DNA of 24,787 bases from Verrucomicrobiales bacterium (GCA_003445095.1 DLVS01000758.1:1-24787), one strand, 5' to 3'; numbered from the stretch's first letter, positions 1 to 8,652 are shown. Program-made: numbers and translations. Notes: generated from the sequence alone by a model not told the origin.

Positions 1-1094
1 GTTAACGGTACGCCGAGGTAATGTCCGCCTTCGAGGATCGCTATCACGGCGCCGGCAACGCCACACACGCGGATCACCAGTTGGATCAGTTGGGCATCCA
101 TACTGCGAGGTCGGAACCAGCTCAGGGCGCCGACGGCGGTCGCAAGCCGATTGGCCACTCCGCTGATCACGCCGACCCGCGCGGCGAGCGAGATCAGGTC
201 GAGCGCCAACGCGATCGCGATAAACAGTCTGACCGTAATGAAAACTCCCTGATCGTGAAAATAGGCCGCCAGTCCAGGAACGAGCATGGCGATGATCGGG
301 AAGACGATCCCGAGATAATAGCGCGGGCCGGCTTCGGTGCCGGCAACCTTCCCTCCGAGGCGGTACGTCCCAATCATGAGAGCGGTGGCCACCAGCAGCG
401 TGAGGACAAGGCCAACCCATTGCCAGATTGTGTGGTCACCCCAGCGGACTTTCGCCCAGTCAGGCAGCACGCGAATGAAGCCGCGAGGAATCAACCAACC
501 TGGTTCCGAAGTGAAATAGTCATAGAGTCCGACCGTAGCGCCTGCCTTGTAGGGCAGATGTTCGGCGCGCAGATAGAATTCGCGCGCTCGTTCGTCAGTT
601 TCCGAACTGAAGACATATTGTCCCGCCCGCAACCCATCTTTGAGTCGCACCAGTACGATTTCGGTGTGCGGGATCGTCCATTGAGGAAGTCCGCCGGGCA
701 GCTTCGCAATCTCCTCCGCATCGGGAATGTTTTCCGGCGGCGGCATTGGAATGCGGTCGAATATCTCCTTCAGGTACACGGCGGTTTCCCGAGCGACGTT
801 GTCCCGCAGCCAGGGTGGGATGTCGTGAAGGTCGAAACAGTAAGCGAGTGCGCGAGCGACGGCAGCCCGTTCCGAGAGGTTGTCGTAGGTACGGCCACTG
901 GGACTGCTCCAATATCTGAAGCCTTCGGTGGTCAGGCTGATTAAAGTATTGATGGTGGCTCGCGGACTTGAGGTGTCCGGGGGCTCGAGTGGCTGTCGAG
1001 TATTGGGCTCCTGGGCGAGCACTCCGCCGATCAGCAGCGTAGTCACTCCGAGAATGACCAGTGCCAGTTTGATCGGTTGTCGGTCCGCCTTCAT
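1..1094 (-). CDS. MscS-family mechanosensitive channel, N-terminal part (cut by left edge)
   Basis: An open minus-strand frame starts with ATG at 1094 and runs without a stop to base 1, giving 364 visible residues. It begins with a basic N-terminus and a hydrophobic segment ending in GGVLAQEP, a plausible signal peptide. A soluble, probably periplasmic region of about 200 residues follows. Several hydrophobic spans then lie between about residue 220 and the edge. The last visible residues (AILEGGHYLGVPLT) resemble the segment just before the pore helix of MscS channels, where family members continue with a Gly/Ala-rich pore motif. That pore and the beta domain lie outside the window, so the family call rests on the N-terminal layout and this junction. 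A long open frame on the opposite strand (21-944) is a shadow. The gene stands apart from the sulfatase cluster, separated by about 600 bases with palindromes. Confidence 0.7.
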   Translation of the reverse strand, partial: MKADRQPIKLALVILGVTTLLIGGVLAQEPNTRQPLEPPDTSSPRATINTLISLTTEGFRYWSSPSGRTYDNLSERAAVARALAYCFDLHDIPPWLRDNVARETAVYLKEIFDRIPMPPPENIPDAEEIAKLPGGLPQWTIPHTEIVLVRLKDGLRAGQYVFSSETDERAREFYLRAEHLPYKAGATVGLYDYFTSEPGWLIPRGFIRVLPDWAKVRWGDHTIWQWVGLVLTLLVATALMIGTYRLGGKVAGTEAGPRYYLGIVFPIIAMLVPGLAAYFHDQGVFITVRLFIAIALALDLISLAARVGVISGVANRLATAVGALSWFRPRSMDAQLIQLVIRVCGVAGAVIAILEGGHYLGVPL

Positions 1095-1199
1095 ATCATG
1101 TCACTGAACGCGTAGCGCATAGCGTCATTCTGCCATATCGCGGATTGCCAATCTGCGCTTCCGCCTGGTGCGGTCGCATACCCATGAACTGATTAAACG

Positions 1200-1339
1200 G
1201 TAGGGATGGCGCGCTGCGCCGTACCCGGCCGGGGCGCAGCTCCGGGACGGCCCTTCGCAGTGACGCGTAGATTTCTCCTTCGCGCTAGTGCGAAGGGCCG
1301 CACCTCCGGCGCCAGGCCGCCGCAGCGCGGCAGCCCTAC
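1200..1339. repeat. Imperfect palindrome A (about 140 bp, REP/MITE-like)
   Basis: The left arm (1200-1259) and right arm (1289-1339) are near reverse complements. The outer ends GTAGGGaTGgCGCGCTGCG and GTAGGGcTGcCGCGCTGCG differ at two positions, and the inner ends share CGGCCCTTCGCA. The roughly 29-base loop holds no recognisable gene. It looks like a dispersed palindromic element, but with one copy in view that is inference. Confidence 0.7.
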
Positions 1340-1340
1340 C

Positions 1341-1396
1341 CGGTTCATGGCCCCGACTCACGTCCGGATTTTGGCAATGTTTGCTCCCGTGAACCG
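1341..1396. repeat. Palindrome B (short inverted repeat)
   Basis: CGGTTCATGG (1341-1350) pairs with CCGTGAACCG (1387-1396), 9 of 10 positions complementary, around a 36-base spacer. It abuts palindrome A on the left and palindrome C on the right, so the three look like parts of one composite element. Confidence 0.5.
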
Positions 1397-1488
1397 TAGG
1401 AGACGAGGTGACGAGTCTCTGACTTCCTCGCTCGCGGGTGCGACTCCACGCCTCGGCTTTAGATGGAGCCTCCTCACGTCGACTCCTA
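1397..1488. repeat. Imperfect palindrome C
   Basis: The arm at 1397-1420 (starting TAGGAGACGAGGTGACGAG) and the reverse complement of 1465-1488 (starting TAGGAGTCGACGTGAGGAG) match at about 19 of 24 positions, around a 44-base centre. The rest of the gap up to 1691 shows no coding pattern and no obvious promoter or terminator. The element lies downstream of the sulfatase (ends 1692) and upstream of the MscS gene (starts 1094). Confidence 0.6.
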
Positions 1489-1691
1489 CGATGGTCATTG
1501 CTTCGATTCACTTCCGGACTCGGGGGTCCAGCCTTCCTGTGAAGATGCCCGACCTTTTCCAGCGTCCGGCCCATATAGGACATCTATGAGTTTTCTGAAG
1601 TACCACTTTCGATTTCTCAATCTGAAATTCGATTTTGAATTCGCGGGCCGCCCGTCCTTGAGCTGCCCGCGTGGTTCACGATCGAATCGCT

Positions 1692-4241
1692 CTATTCGCG
1701 GCCAGCGGCCGCTTTCTTCATGCCCTCTTCCAACTTCGCGATGTCGGCTGGCGACAACTGCGGCCGATCCAGCTTAAGGGTCAGCTTGTTCAACTTGGCG
1801 GTGAGGGTGAATGGCGGCTGGTAATCAGCGTCGTTCACGCTGGTCAAGGTGTCGGAGCCGATGTCGAAACTTTCATCCCATTGAAGAATCAGCGGGATCG
1901 TGTGTGGCATGGTTTCGGTGGCCACGACTTGCCCATCCACCTTCAACGTGCCGGTGCCGGGCTGACCGATACCGCTCATGTTGTTGAACGCGAGCGTGGC
2001 CGCCCCGAGGCCGTTATATTTGAAGTCGAACTCGACCGTATGCTTGCCGGGTGACAAGGAGTCCTTGCCCTCCCACTTGATGCGTTTGAGATCAACCAGG
2101 TTCCAGCACCACACCGGCTTTCCTTTGAGCAGGTAGAATCCGTACCCACCAAAGCGTCCACCTGAGGTCAAGATGACTCCTTCGGCGCCGCCCGGAGGAA
2201 CCTCGAGGTCGGCCGTGACGGTGTACGACGTGTTCAAGAGCAGGGGTGAATCGCCCTGCGGCAGGCCGATCATGGGCCGGGTGTAAACAAACTCGTTGCG
2301 GCCGGCGGTAATGTTCGGCCGAGGGGCGACCAGGCGCGTGGCGACCGACGCGTCGAGCGGGAGCACCTGATATTTCTTCGCTTCCTGGAGGAAGACTCTC
2401 TTCATCTCCTTCACTTTGCCGGGATATTGGGCGGCGAGGTCTTCAGATTGTGAGAAGTCCTTGGTCAGGTCGTAGAGTTCCCAGGTGACGTTGTTCAGCG
2501 GGTCCGGGTTGACGGCCCCGATGACATCCCACGGTGGGCGGATGACCTTGGTGCTGAGTAGCCAGCCTTCATGGTAGATGGCGTGGTCACCCATCATCTC
2601 GAAGTACTGGGTCTTGCGCGTCGAGGGCGCCTTGGCGTTTTTCTCATCGAACGTGTAGGCGAAGCTCACGCCTTCAATGGGCGATTGCTTGATGCCGTCC
2701 ACTTCCTTCGGCTGCTGGATACCGCAAACTTCGAGGATGGTGGGTACGATGTCGATGATGTGATGGAACTGGGTGCGGATGCCACCGACGTCCTTGATGT
2801 GGCCCGGCCACGAGACAGCCATGCCCTGGCGGATGCCGCCCAGATGCGAGGCAATCTGCTTGGTCCAGGAGAACGGCGTGTCGAAGGCCCAGGCCCAGCC
2901 CACGGCCATGTGATTGTAGGTCTGCTCCGTCCCCCAGCCGTCGTAGAAGTATTTGAGCTGGTCCGCGACCGGCACCTGCACGCCGTTGAACATAGCGACT
3001 TCGTTGGGCGTGCCGATAAGTTGGCCTTCCGCGCTCGTGCCATTGTCGCCGTTGATGTAAATGATGAGTGTGTTGTCGAGTTTGCCCATGTCCTCGACGG
3101 CCTGGATGACTCGCCCGATTTCGTGGTCGGTGTAGGCAGCATAAGCGGCGAACACTTCCACCTGGCGGAGAAACATCTTCTTGTCGTCCGCAGTGAGCTG
3201 GTCCCACTCCTTGATCAGGTCCTTAGGCCAGGCCGTAAGCTTGGTATCAGCAGGGATGACACCGAGGCGCTTCTGGTTGGCGAAAATGGTTTCGCGTAAT
3301 TTGTTCCAGCCGTCGTCAAACAGATGCATGGCGCGAATCTTCTCGACCCATTCCTTCGTCGGATGATGCGGCGCGTGGGTGCCGCCGGGCACGTAATAGC
3401 AGAAGAACGGCTTGGAGGGATCGATCTGGTTCATCCGGTTCATCCAGTCTATCGCGTCGTCCGCCTGCGCGGTGGTCAGGTTCCAGGTTCCCGGCGGTTT
3501 GCCCTCAAACGGATAAATCTGTGTCGTATTGCGGAACAGGTTCGGCGCCCACTGGTTCGCGTCGCCTCCGACGAACCCGTAGAAGTATTCGAAGCCCATG
3601 CCCGTCGGCCATTGGTCGAACGGTCCCAACTGGCTGGCGGCGAACGTCGGGGTGTTGTGGTCCTTGCCGAACCAGGAGGTGGCAAAGCCGTTGTCCTTGA
3701 GGATGCGGCCGATGGTCGCCTTGTCGCGGGCGATGATGCTGTTATAGCCGGGGAACCCGGTGGATTGCTCGGAGATGACCCCGAAGCCCGCCGAGTGATG
3801 ATTGCGTCCGGTGATGAGCGCCGCGCGCGTCGGCGAGCACAGTGCCGTGGAATGGAATTGAGTATAACGCAAGCCGCTCTTCGCAATGCGGTCGAGCGCG
3901 GGCGTGGGAATGACACCGCCGAAGGTGCTGGGCACGCCAAACCCGGAATCATCGGTCATGATGAGCAGCACATTCGGCGCCTGCTTGGGCGGCACGATGC
4001 GCGGCGCCCACCAGGGCTTGGACTGGAGGGCGTTGTCCTTGATGACACCGCCGAATTTCGGATCGGGCGCGGGTAATTGCTGGCCGCTGATGGTGGTGGT
4101 CGCGCCCGGCGAGCCGGGCGTACCGGTGGTTTGAATTTGTTGAGCGAGGACGATCCCGGCACAAGGCGCCAGGAGGGCAATCGCCACGATAACCGTCGAT
4201 CGAGAGCGGCGGCTGTTTAAGGTTTTAGACAAATCATTCAT
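1692..4241 (-). CDS. Arylsulfatase, formylglycine type, exported
   Basis: This is a type I sulfatase that would hydrolyse sulfate esters, probably in the periplasm. The ATG at 4241 gives 849 residues with a signal peptide at about 1-34 (hydrophobic VIVAIALLAPCAGIVLAQ). The frame is open 67 codons further upstream, but that extension overlaps the preceding gene and is not signal-like. The metal-binding start is LIMTDDSGFG with D97 and D98. The formylglycine site is C135-S-P-T-R139, followed by AALITGR, which is the full C-x-P-x-R signature. The Cys form of the site implies maturation by a formylglycine-generating enzyme elsewhere. The sulfatase fold ends near residue 600; the last 200 or so residues look like a beta-rich lectin-like domain, making the protein longer than the common 500-600 residues. 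No strong ribosome binding site is seen. The gene lies 44 bases after the MetA-type gene, so it is probably the last gene of that cluster. Confidence 0.9.
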   Translation of the reverse strand: MNDLSKTLNSRRSRSTVIVAIALLAPCAGIVLAQQIQTTGTPGSPGATTTISGQQLPAPDPKFGGVIKDNALQSKPWWAPRIVPPKQAPNVLLIMTDDSGFGVPSTFGGVIPTPALDRIAKSGLRYTQFHSTALCSPTRAALITGRNHHSAGFGVISEQSTGFPGYNSIIARDKATIGRILKDNGFATSWFGKDHNTPTFAASQLGPFDQWPTGMGFEYFYGFVGGDANQWAPNLFRNTTQIYPFEGKPPGTWNLTTAQADDAIDWMNRMNQIDPSKPFFCYYVPGGTHAPHHPTKEWVEKIRAMHLFDDGWNKLRETIFANQKRLGVIPADTKLTAWPKDLIKEWDQLTADDKKMFLRQVEVFAAYAAYTDHEIGRVIQAVEDMGKLDNTLIIYINGDNGTSAEGQLIGTPNEVAMFNGVQVPVADQLKYFYDGWGTEQTYNHMAVGWAWAFDTPFSWTKQIASHLGGIRQGMAVSWPGHIKDVGGIRTQFHHIIDIVPTILEVCGIQQPKEVDGIKQSPIEGVSFAYTFDEKNAKAPSTRKTQYFEMMGDHAIYHEGWLLSTKVIRPPWDVIGAVNPDPLNNVTWELYDLTKDFSQSEDLAAQYPGKVKEMKRVFLQEAKKYQVLPLDASVATRLVAPRPNITAGRNEFVYTRPMIGLPQGDSPLLLNTSYTVTADLEVPPGGAEGVILTSGGRFGGYGFYLLKGKPVWCWNLVDLKRIKWEGKDSLSPGKHTVEFDFKYNGLGAATLAFNNMSGIGQPGTGTLKVDGQVVATETMPHTIPLILQWDESFDIGSDTLTSVNDADYQPPFTLTAKLNKLTLKLDRPQLSPADIAKLEEGMKKAAAGRE

Positions 4242-4285
4242 GAGAGTGAGATTTAACCGGACGAAATTGGACTTTTCGGCGCTCG

Positions 4286-5170
4286 TTATTTGGGGAAGAG
4301 AAGCTGAACTTGGGCCCGGAGCTGCCACTCGGGTCCGTCGGTCGGCGTGCGGACATTGTAATACGCGTCCAACTGGCAGTTCAACGGCAGCTTGCCGAGG
4401 TGGACGATCTTGCCGACCCCGCCGCCCACCGGGATGACCCACGCCTCCTTGGCCGATTCCTTCCAGTTGGCGGTGAGGATGGGCGAAGAACTCAGATACC
4501 AGCCGCCGGGCAGGTTGTAGTTGATGAAGGGCTGGATGAGCAGCGCGCTCACATCTTCATCGCCCCAGCCGGCGAAGGACCACTGCTGGTTGGCCAGCGC
4601 GCCGATGACCCAGTGGCCCTGTATGGTCAGCGCCACCACAGCCGGTCCGGCCGTCCACATGCCGTTGCCGAGCAGTGAATCGGTCGCGGTCGGGAGCGTC
4701 AGCGTCGGGCCAACACCCCAGATCAGCTTCCCGGGTTTGGCCGGAGAGAAGAAGAAGGAGGGGTTGATGTCGCCCAGGCCAGAGGCAGGCGAAATTCCCG
4801 GCGCGGGCGACGGCTGGTTGATAATCGGAATGATCGTCCGTGTGATGAGGTTCCAGTCCTCGTTCAGCGAGATCGGGATCACCGGCTGGACGTTGAGGAT
4901 GTACTGCGTGACGTCCTCCGGGCCGATCCCAAAGTTGAAGTTGTTCTGGAACGGCACGCTGATCATGTTTGCCACAGGATTCTGGGCGGCCTTCGCCAGG
5001 GCTTCGGCATCGGGCTCGCCGTCGGCATGGGCGCTGGACGTGCTGCCATGAGCTTGGGCGCAAGCGTTGAAGCGCGGCGCCAACAGAGCGAGCGCAAGCA
5101 GAATCCCCGATAATTCCTTCGGTCTGAGGATTTGTTTGCAATGCATTTTGAATCGTGAGCAGTTGTTCAT
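4286..5170 (-). CDS. MetA-pathway-type outer-membrane protein (putative transporter)
   Basis: The 294-residue product has an N-terminal hydrophobic segment (LSGILLALALLAPRFNACAQ) fitting a signal peptide. After it come alternating-hydrophobic beta strands rich in aromatic and Gly residues, among them the NNFNFGIGPED, GLGDINPSFFFSP and GKLIWGVGPTLTLPTAT stretches. That pattern and length match the family annotated as MetA-pathway of phenol degradation, whose members are predicted outer-membrane barrels often placed next to catabolic genes. The chain ends in QLLFPK, close to the terminal-aromatic signature of outer-membrane proteins. It sits 28 bases after the DUF1254 gene and 44 before the sulfatase gene, so co-transcription is likely. 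A role in taking up the substrate of the neighbouring enzymes is inference; the substrate is unknown. Confidence 0.7.
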   Translation of the reverse strand: MNNCSRFKMHCKQILRPKELSGILLALALLAPRFNACAQAHGSTSSAHADGEPDAEALAKAAQNPVANMISVPFQNNFNFGIGPEDVTQYILNVQPVIPISLNEDWNLITRTIIPIINQPSPAPGISPASGLGDINPSFFFSPAKPGKLIWGVGPTLTLPTATDSLLGNGMWTAGPAVVALTIQGHWVIGALANQQWSFAGWGDEDVSALLIQPFINYNLPGGWYLSSSPILTANWKESAKEAWVIPVGGGVGKIVHLGKLPLNCQLDAYYNVRTPTDGPEWQLRAQVQLLFPK

Positions 5171-5198
5171 GTACTCAGTAGCTTTGTCGCGAATCAGA

Positions 5199-6632
5199 TC
5201 AGTCCACCGATTTCACCGCCGGAATCTTCCAGGAGCCATTGATGAGTGAGGGATCGGTTTCGCTGGGCCAGTAGAGCCGCAACATGAGGATAAACTTATC
5301 CTTCGGGGAGGGCAGCCAGTTGGACTCCTTGTCCGCACCAGGACTTTGATTCTGGATGTAAAGGTCCACCGAGCCGTCGGCGTTGGGTTTCAAATTCTGG
5401 CGGGCGCTAATGCTGTAACGGTTCAGCGGATTGGCCACGAAGAAGTAATCCTTGTCGTACATCGTCAGCGACCAAAAACCGTTGGCGGGCGGGAGCTGCC
5501 CCTGAGGGAAGTGCATCACGTATTTCTTCGCGCCGGTGTAAGATTCGAGAACGCCTGGGCCTTCGGAGGTCGGATAGATGGCATCCTGCGGGCGATTGGC
5601 TCCGAGGCCGATGGCGGTGATTAGGGCGCGCTGGATGTAGTTCACGCCGTACTCGCCGGTTTTGGTGGTGAAGAACCATCCGTTTTCCAATTTGGCATCG
5701 CCGGTCACCAGGGCTTCTTTCATCCAGAGCATGATCTTTTCATTGGCAATCTTCGGGACATCGGCGAAGGCCTTCTTCGCCACGGGGCCGAGTTTGCTGC
5801 TGTCGAACGGCTGGCCCGGCGCGATGCCGAGCTTAGCCATCTTGGCCAGCATCGGTTGGTCGGCCGCGGCGGGAGGGTTATCCTTCATCAAGCGGGCCAG
5901 CAGATTGAAATAGGCATCCGCGCTGAGCGCGTTGACCTGTTCGCGCACGGCGGTCTTCATGTCAATCGACGGGTCCACTTTGCCCGGAGGCGGCGTGTAA
6001 GACTTGCCGTAAGCGCTTAGCGGCACCGCGGAAATCTGGTCCTGCAGCTTGTGAACGGCCGCATAATCCTCCGGAGTTCCCGTGCAATAGATTCGGCCGA
6101 GCAACCACACGAGGGCAGTCGGTGATTTGTACTCCTTCACTCCCGCCGGCAGCGTGCCCTTCCAACCGGGGCCGGTGATGGCGTAGGTTTGCGGCCCAGT
6201 GCCGGTGGTGCGTTTGCCGGGGACCTGGAACACATCGGTCCAGCCGTCTAGCATGGGAAACAGATAGTAGCGGTCATGCGCATTCGGCAGGCTCAACACC
6301 CACGGCTCCTGGCCCACGTCAATCCAGGCCGTGGTGTAAAGCGTGTCCGCATTGGGAGCGGTCACGTCACGATAACTGGAATTCGGATACTGGCGCATCC
6401 GGACGAACTGCCCCATCGGCGCGTGCGAGCCCTTGGGTTCGCGGACATTGGTCATGACGCGCCGGGTCATTTCCATCGTGACGAGCGGGTAGCCGTACAC
6501 GTAGGCATCAATGGCGTCAGGAAGCGCTTCGAAGGCGTTCTCCGCCGCCACGGTCGGATGGGTTGTGATACCGAGCGCGCAGCAAGCGAGGCCCGCTGCC
6601 AGAGTGCGCTGGATGTTTGTGAGGATCTTCAT
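5199..6632 (-). CDS. DUF1254/DUF1214 protein, copy 1
   Basis: The 477-residue product has a signal peptide at about 1-30 (hydrophobic core, ending TVAA). The N-terminal half has the DUF1254 pattern: AYVYGYPLVTMEMTRR near residue 43 and TAPNADTLYTTAWIDV near 91, with N94-A-D96. The C-terminal half has the DUF1214 pattern: PPANGFWSLTMYD and LYIQNQSPGADKESNWLP, followed by LMLRLYWP. The fold is widespread in bacteria and its enzymatic activity is not established to my knowledge. A second member lies immediately upstream, 68 bases away, and a MetA-type barrel gene follows after 28 bases. The two copies are related but clearly diverged, so the duplication is old. The domain assignment is secure; the function is unknown. 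Confidence 0.9.
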   Translation of the reverse strand: MKILTNIQRTLAAGLACCALGITTHPTVAAENAFEALPDAIDAYVYGYPLVTMEMTRRVMTNVREPKGSHAPMGQFVRMRQYPNSSYRDVTAPNADTLYTTAWIDVGQEPWVLSLPNAHDRYYLFPMLDGWTDVFQVPGKRTTGTGPQTYAITGPGWKGTLPAGVKEYKSPTALVWLLGRIYCTGTPEDYAAVHKLQDQISAVPLSAYGKSYTPPPGKVDPSIDMKTAVREQVNALSADAYFNLLARLMKDNPPAAADQPMLAKMAKLGIAPGQPFDSSKLGPVAKKAFADVPKIANEKIMLWMKEALVTGDAKLENGWFFTTKTGEYGVNYIQRALITAIGLGANRPQDAIYPTSEGPGVLESYTGAKKYVMHFPQGQLPPANGFWSLTMYDKDYFFVANPLNRYSISARQNLKPNADGSVDLYIQNQSPGADKESNWLPSPKDKFILMLRLYWPSETDPSLINGSWKIPAVKSVD

Positions 6633-6700
6633 ATATTGTATGTCGTGGTTATGTTAGTGTTGAGTAAGTGAGTTTCGGATCAACTTTCGAGAAGTGCCGT

Positions 6701-8143
6701 TCAATTGACTTTCACGAGGCCCGGCGGTTTCCACGTGCCCTCGCCCGCTGGCAGAATCGACGGCGCGTGCGTCTTCGGCCAGTAGAGACGCAGCACCATG
6801 TAGATCGGGCCGTTCGGGGCCGGGAGCCAGTTCGACTCCTTGGCCGCGCCGGGTGATTTGTTCTGGATGTAGAGCGTCAGCGAGCCGTCGGCGTTTTTCT
6901 TCATGCCTGGAAGCATCGGCGAGTTGATGAGATACCGGTTGATCGGGTTTTCGATGAGGAACTGCGTCTTGCCGTCGTACATCGTCACCGACCAAAACGC
7001 GTTCACCGGCGGGAGCTGTCCGGTGGGAAACGTGAGCGTGTAGTTGTGTTTGCTGCCATCGAGCACTTCGTCATTGGGCAGCCAGCGGGTCATGGGATAC
7101 ATCGCTTCGATGCCGTCGTTGCCGTAGATGCCGCCCTTGGCAGCGGCGGCGCGTTTGAGCCAGTCGCCGTTGAAGAAGGCCGCGTCGCCGAACACGGCGC
7201 CGACTTTCCAGCCGTTAATGTTCTTCATCCCGGTCGCCAGGAATTTGTCCACCTTATCGTCGCCCTCTTTCATGGCGAGCAAGATGGCCGCCTTGTGCTC
7301 GAGCGAGAGGTCTTTGAACGAAAACTTTTTTCCTGGCCCGATGCCGATGCTCGCTAGCCGGGCGCGGAGTTCCTTGGTGTCCGGCGTCCCGGGCACGAAT
7401 TCCAGGGCAGCATCGAGGTATTCGTAGAAGTTCTCCTTGATGCCCTTGCTGGTCGCGGGGACGAAATTAATCTTCGGCGCGGCCGGCGGCGCGGGTCGTT
7501 TCAGGAACGCGGAGAGCGGCCGCGCTTGGTAACCCGCCTGTACCTTCACGACGTTCGGCATGTCTTCCGGGTTGAAGAGCTGCGTTCGAAAAATGGTGAG
7601 CCCGAACGGTGTGGTCGAGCGGAAGACTTTTTTGATGCCGGCGGGTGTCTCGCCCTTCCAATCCGGCCCCGCGACCAGGTAATCGCCGGGGTGGTTACCC
7701 GTGGCGCGGCTGCCGATATAGCCGTAATTGTATGTATTCCCGTCAATCAACTGCACCGAGTAATAGCGTTCCTTTTCCACCGCGGGCACGGAGATCACGA
7801 TCGGCTCGGCGCGCAGGTCCAGCCAGAGCATCGAGTAAGGCGTGTCGCTGTTGGGCGTGACAACGGCGGTGTCCTTGTAGGTGAAGACGCGCGCCTCGTT
7901 CGCGAGGTAATTGAACGGCCCTTTGTACTGGCCGGAGTTCTTGTCCACGCAGAACTCGTTCATCACGGCGTAATTCATCACGAGCGGCAGGCCGTAGATG
8001 AAGCCTTCTTCGGCGATGGCTTTGGTTTCGGCGATGCTGGGCTTGTTTTGCGCGACGCAGTTGTTTTGCGCGACGTCGCTGGTGAGGATCACCAAGCCGG
8101 CGGCGTAAGCCGCAGCCTGGTGGAGGAGTGTGTGTTTGTTCAT
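6701..8143 (-). CDS. DUF1254/DUF1214 protein, copy 2
   Basis: The ATG at 8143 gives 480 residues beginning MNKHTLLHQAAAYAAGLVIL, a signal peptide. The frame is open 22 codons further upstream, but those residues spoil the signal and run toward the heptamer repeats. Near the cleavage region the sequence VAQNNCVAQNK comes from an 18-bp near-exact tandem duplication at about 8044-8079. The DUF1254 motif reads VVTPNSDTPYSMLWLDL and the DUF1214 part reads PPVNAFWSVTMYD and LYIQNKSPGAAKESNWLP, then MVLRLYWP. It is the first enzyme-like gene after the degenerate receiver gene and is followed by its paralogue. Both paralogues keep all recognisable motifs, so neither looks decayed. Confidence 0.9.
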   Translation of the reverse strand: MNKHTLLHQAAAYAAGLVILTSDVAQNNCVAQNKPSIAETKAIAEEGFIYGLPLVMNYAVMNEFCVDKNSGQYKGPFNYLANEARVFTYKDTAVVTPNSDTPYSMLWLDLRAEPIVISVPAVEKERYYSVQLIDGNTYNYGYIGSRATGNHPGDYLVAGPDWKGETPAGIKKVFRSTTPFGLTIFRTQLFNPEDMPNVVKVQAGYQARPLSAFLKRPAPPAAPKINFVPATSKGIKENFYEYLDAALEFVPGTPDTKELRARLASIGIGPGKKFSFKDLSLEHKAAILLAMKEGDDKVDKFLATGMKNINGWKVGAVFGDAAFFNGDWLKRAAAAKGGIYGNDGIEAMYPMTRWLPNDEVLDGSKHNYTLTFPTGQLPPVNAFWSVTMYDGKTQFLIENPINRYLINSPMLPGMKKNADGSLTLYIQNKSPGAAKESNWLPAPNGPIYMVLRLYWPKTHAPSILPAGEGTWKPPGLVKVN

Positions 8144-8198
8144 ACGTAATTGGTGTTTCTTGCTTCGTGTGGTTGGGTTTTTGGTTACGAATTCGCGG

Positions 8199-8240
8199 CC
8201 ACTGATCACGGATTACCGATGACTGATCACTGACGGCTGA
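8199..8240. repeat. Heptamer tandem array 1 (6 units)
   Basis: Six degenerate 7-bp units read CCACTGA TCACGGA TTACCGA TGACTGA TCACTGA CGGCTGA on the plus strand. On the minus strand the consensus is close to TCAGTGA. The array supplies the last residues (SVISHR) and the stop codon of the degenerate receiver gene. It belongs to the same heptamer family as the arrays at 18191 and 18481. Confidence 0.7.
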
Positions 8241-8584
8241 ACGGCCCGTCGGATCGCCTCCGGAGTTTGTTCTCCCGACTCGTTCTTGTAGAAGTAGCCG
8301 GCGCATCCGGCTGCCATCGCCTGCGATCGGACCTCCGGTTCGTCGTGAGCGGTGATGAAAAGCACCGGGGTGCCGTCGGCCACAGCCGCCAGCCGTTGAC
8401 TCAATTCCAGACCGGACATTCCCGGCAACTGGATATCCAATACCAGGAATTCGAAACGCGGACGCTTGATCTCCTGGAGGAACGTTGCGGCCGCGCGCAA
8501 CAGCCGGCTGAACGAGCGACAGAGACTTTCGTCGTCGTCCACGACGGCGACGTACGTGATGTTGTTCAGCGCTCCCGGCGGCAT
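8213..8584 (-). CDS. Receiver-only response regulator, degenerate paralogue
   Basis: A CheY-like receiver of 123 residues starts at the ATG at 8584, which matches the start of its paralogue at 16471; an upstream extension to 8665 is open but not conserved. It keeps the acidic cluster D16-D17-D18, the phospho-acceptor D50 (LVLDIQLPGMSG), the conserved Thr (FITAHDE) and a Lys (FYKNESGE). Compared with the paralogue it has lost 10 residues between RLLRAA and FLQ, where the second strand and following helix of a receiver should be, through a 30-bp deletion between two GCGGCCG repeats. Its C-terminus is cut short by heptamer array 1. It probably does not fold normally, so it may be a recent pseudogene with an open frame. 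No output domain is present. It lies 69 bases upstream of the DUF1254 gene. Confidence 0.75.
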   Translation of the reverse strand: MPPGALNNITYVAVVDDDESLCRSFSRLLRAAATFLQEIKRPRFEFLVLDIQLPGMSGLELSQRLAAVADGTPVLFITAHDEPEVRSQAMAAGCAGYFYKNESGEQTPEAIRRAVQPSVISHR

Positions 8585-8652
8585 GAGGGCAGGTTGCCTC
8601 AACGGGCGGAGGCAGGGATACTGCCCTTTGGGGAAGCCAATCCATGATCGGT

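Noticed and set aside
21..944. Long open frame on the plus strand (307 residues)
   Set aside because: It is antisense to a continuous minus-strand frame (1-1094) with a signal peptide and membrane helices; its own translation is low-complexity Arg/Asp/Gly-rich with no family pattern.
1125..1583. 152-residue minus-strand frame in the gap
   Set aside because: It runs straight through the palindromes, is Arg/Ser-rich without structure, and has no recognisable homology.
2571..3299. Several 150-250-residue frames inside the sulfatase gene on both strands
   Set aside because: They are byproducts of the G+C-rich third codon positions of the sulfatase gene, which itself has full catalytic motifs.
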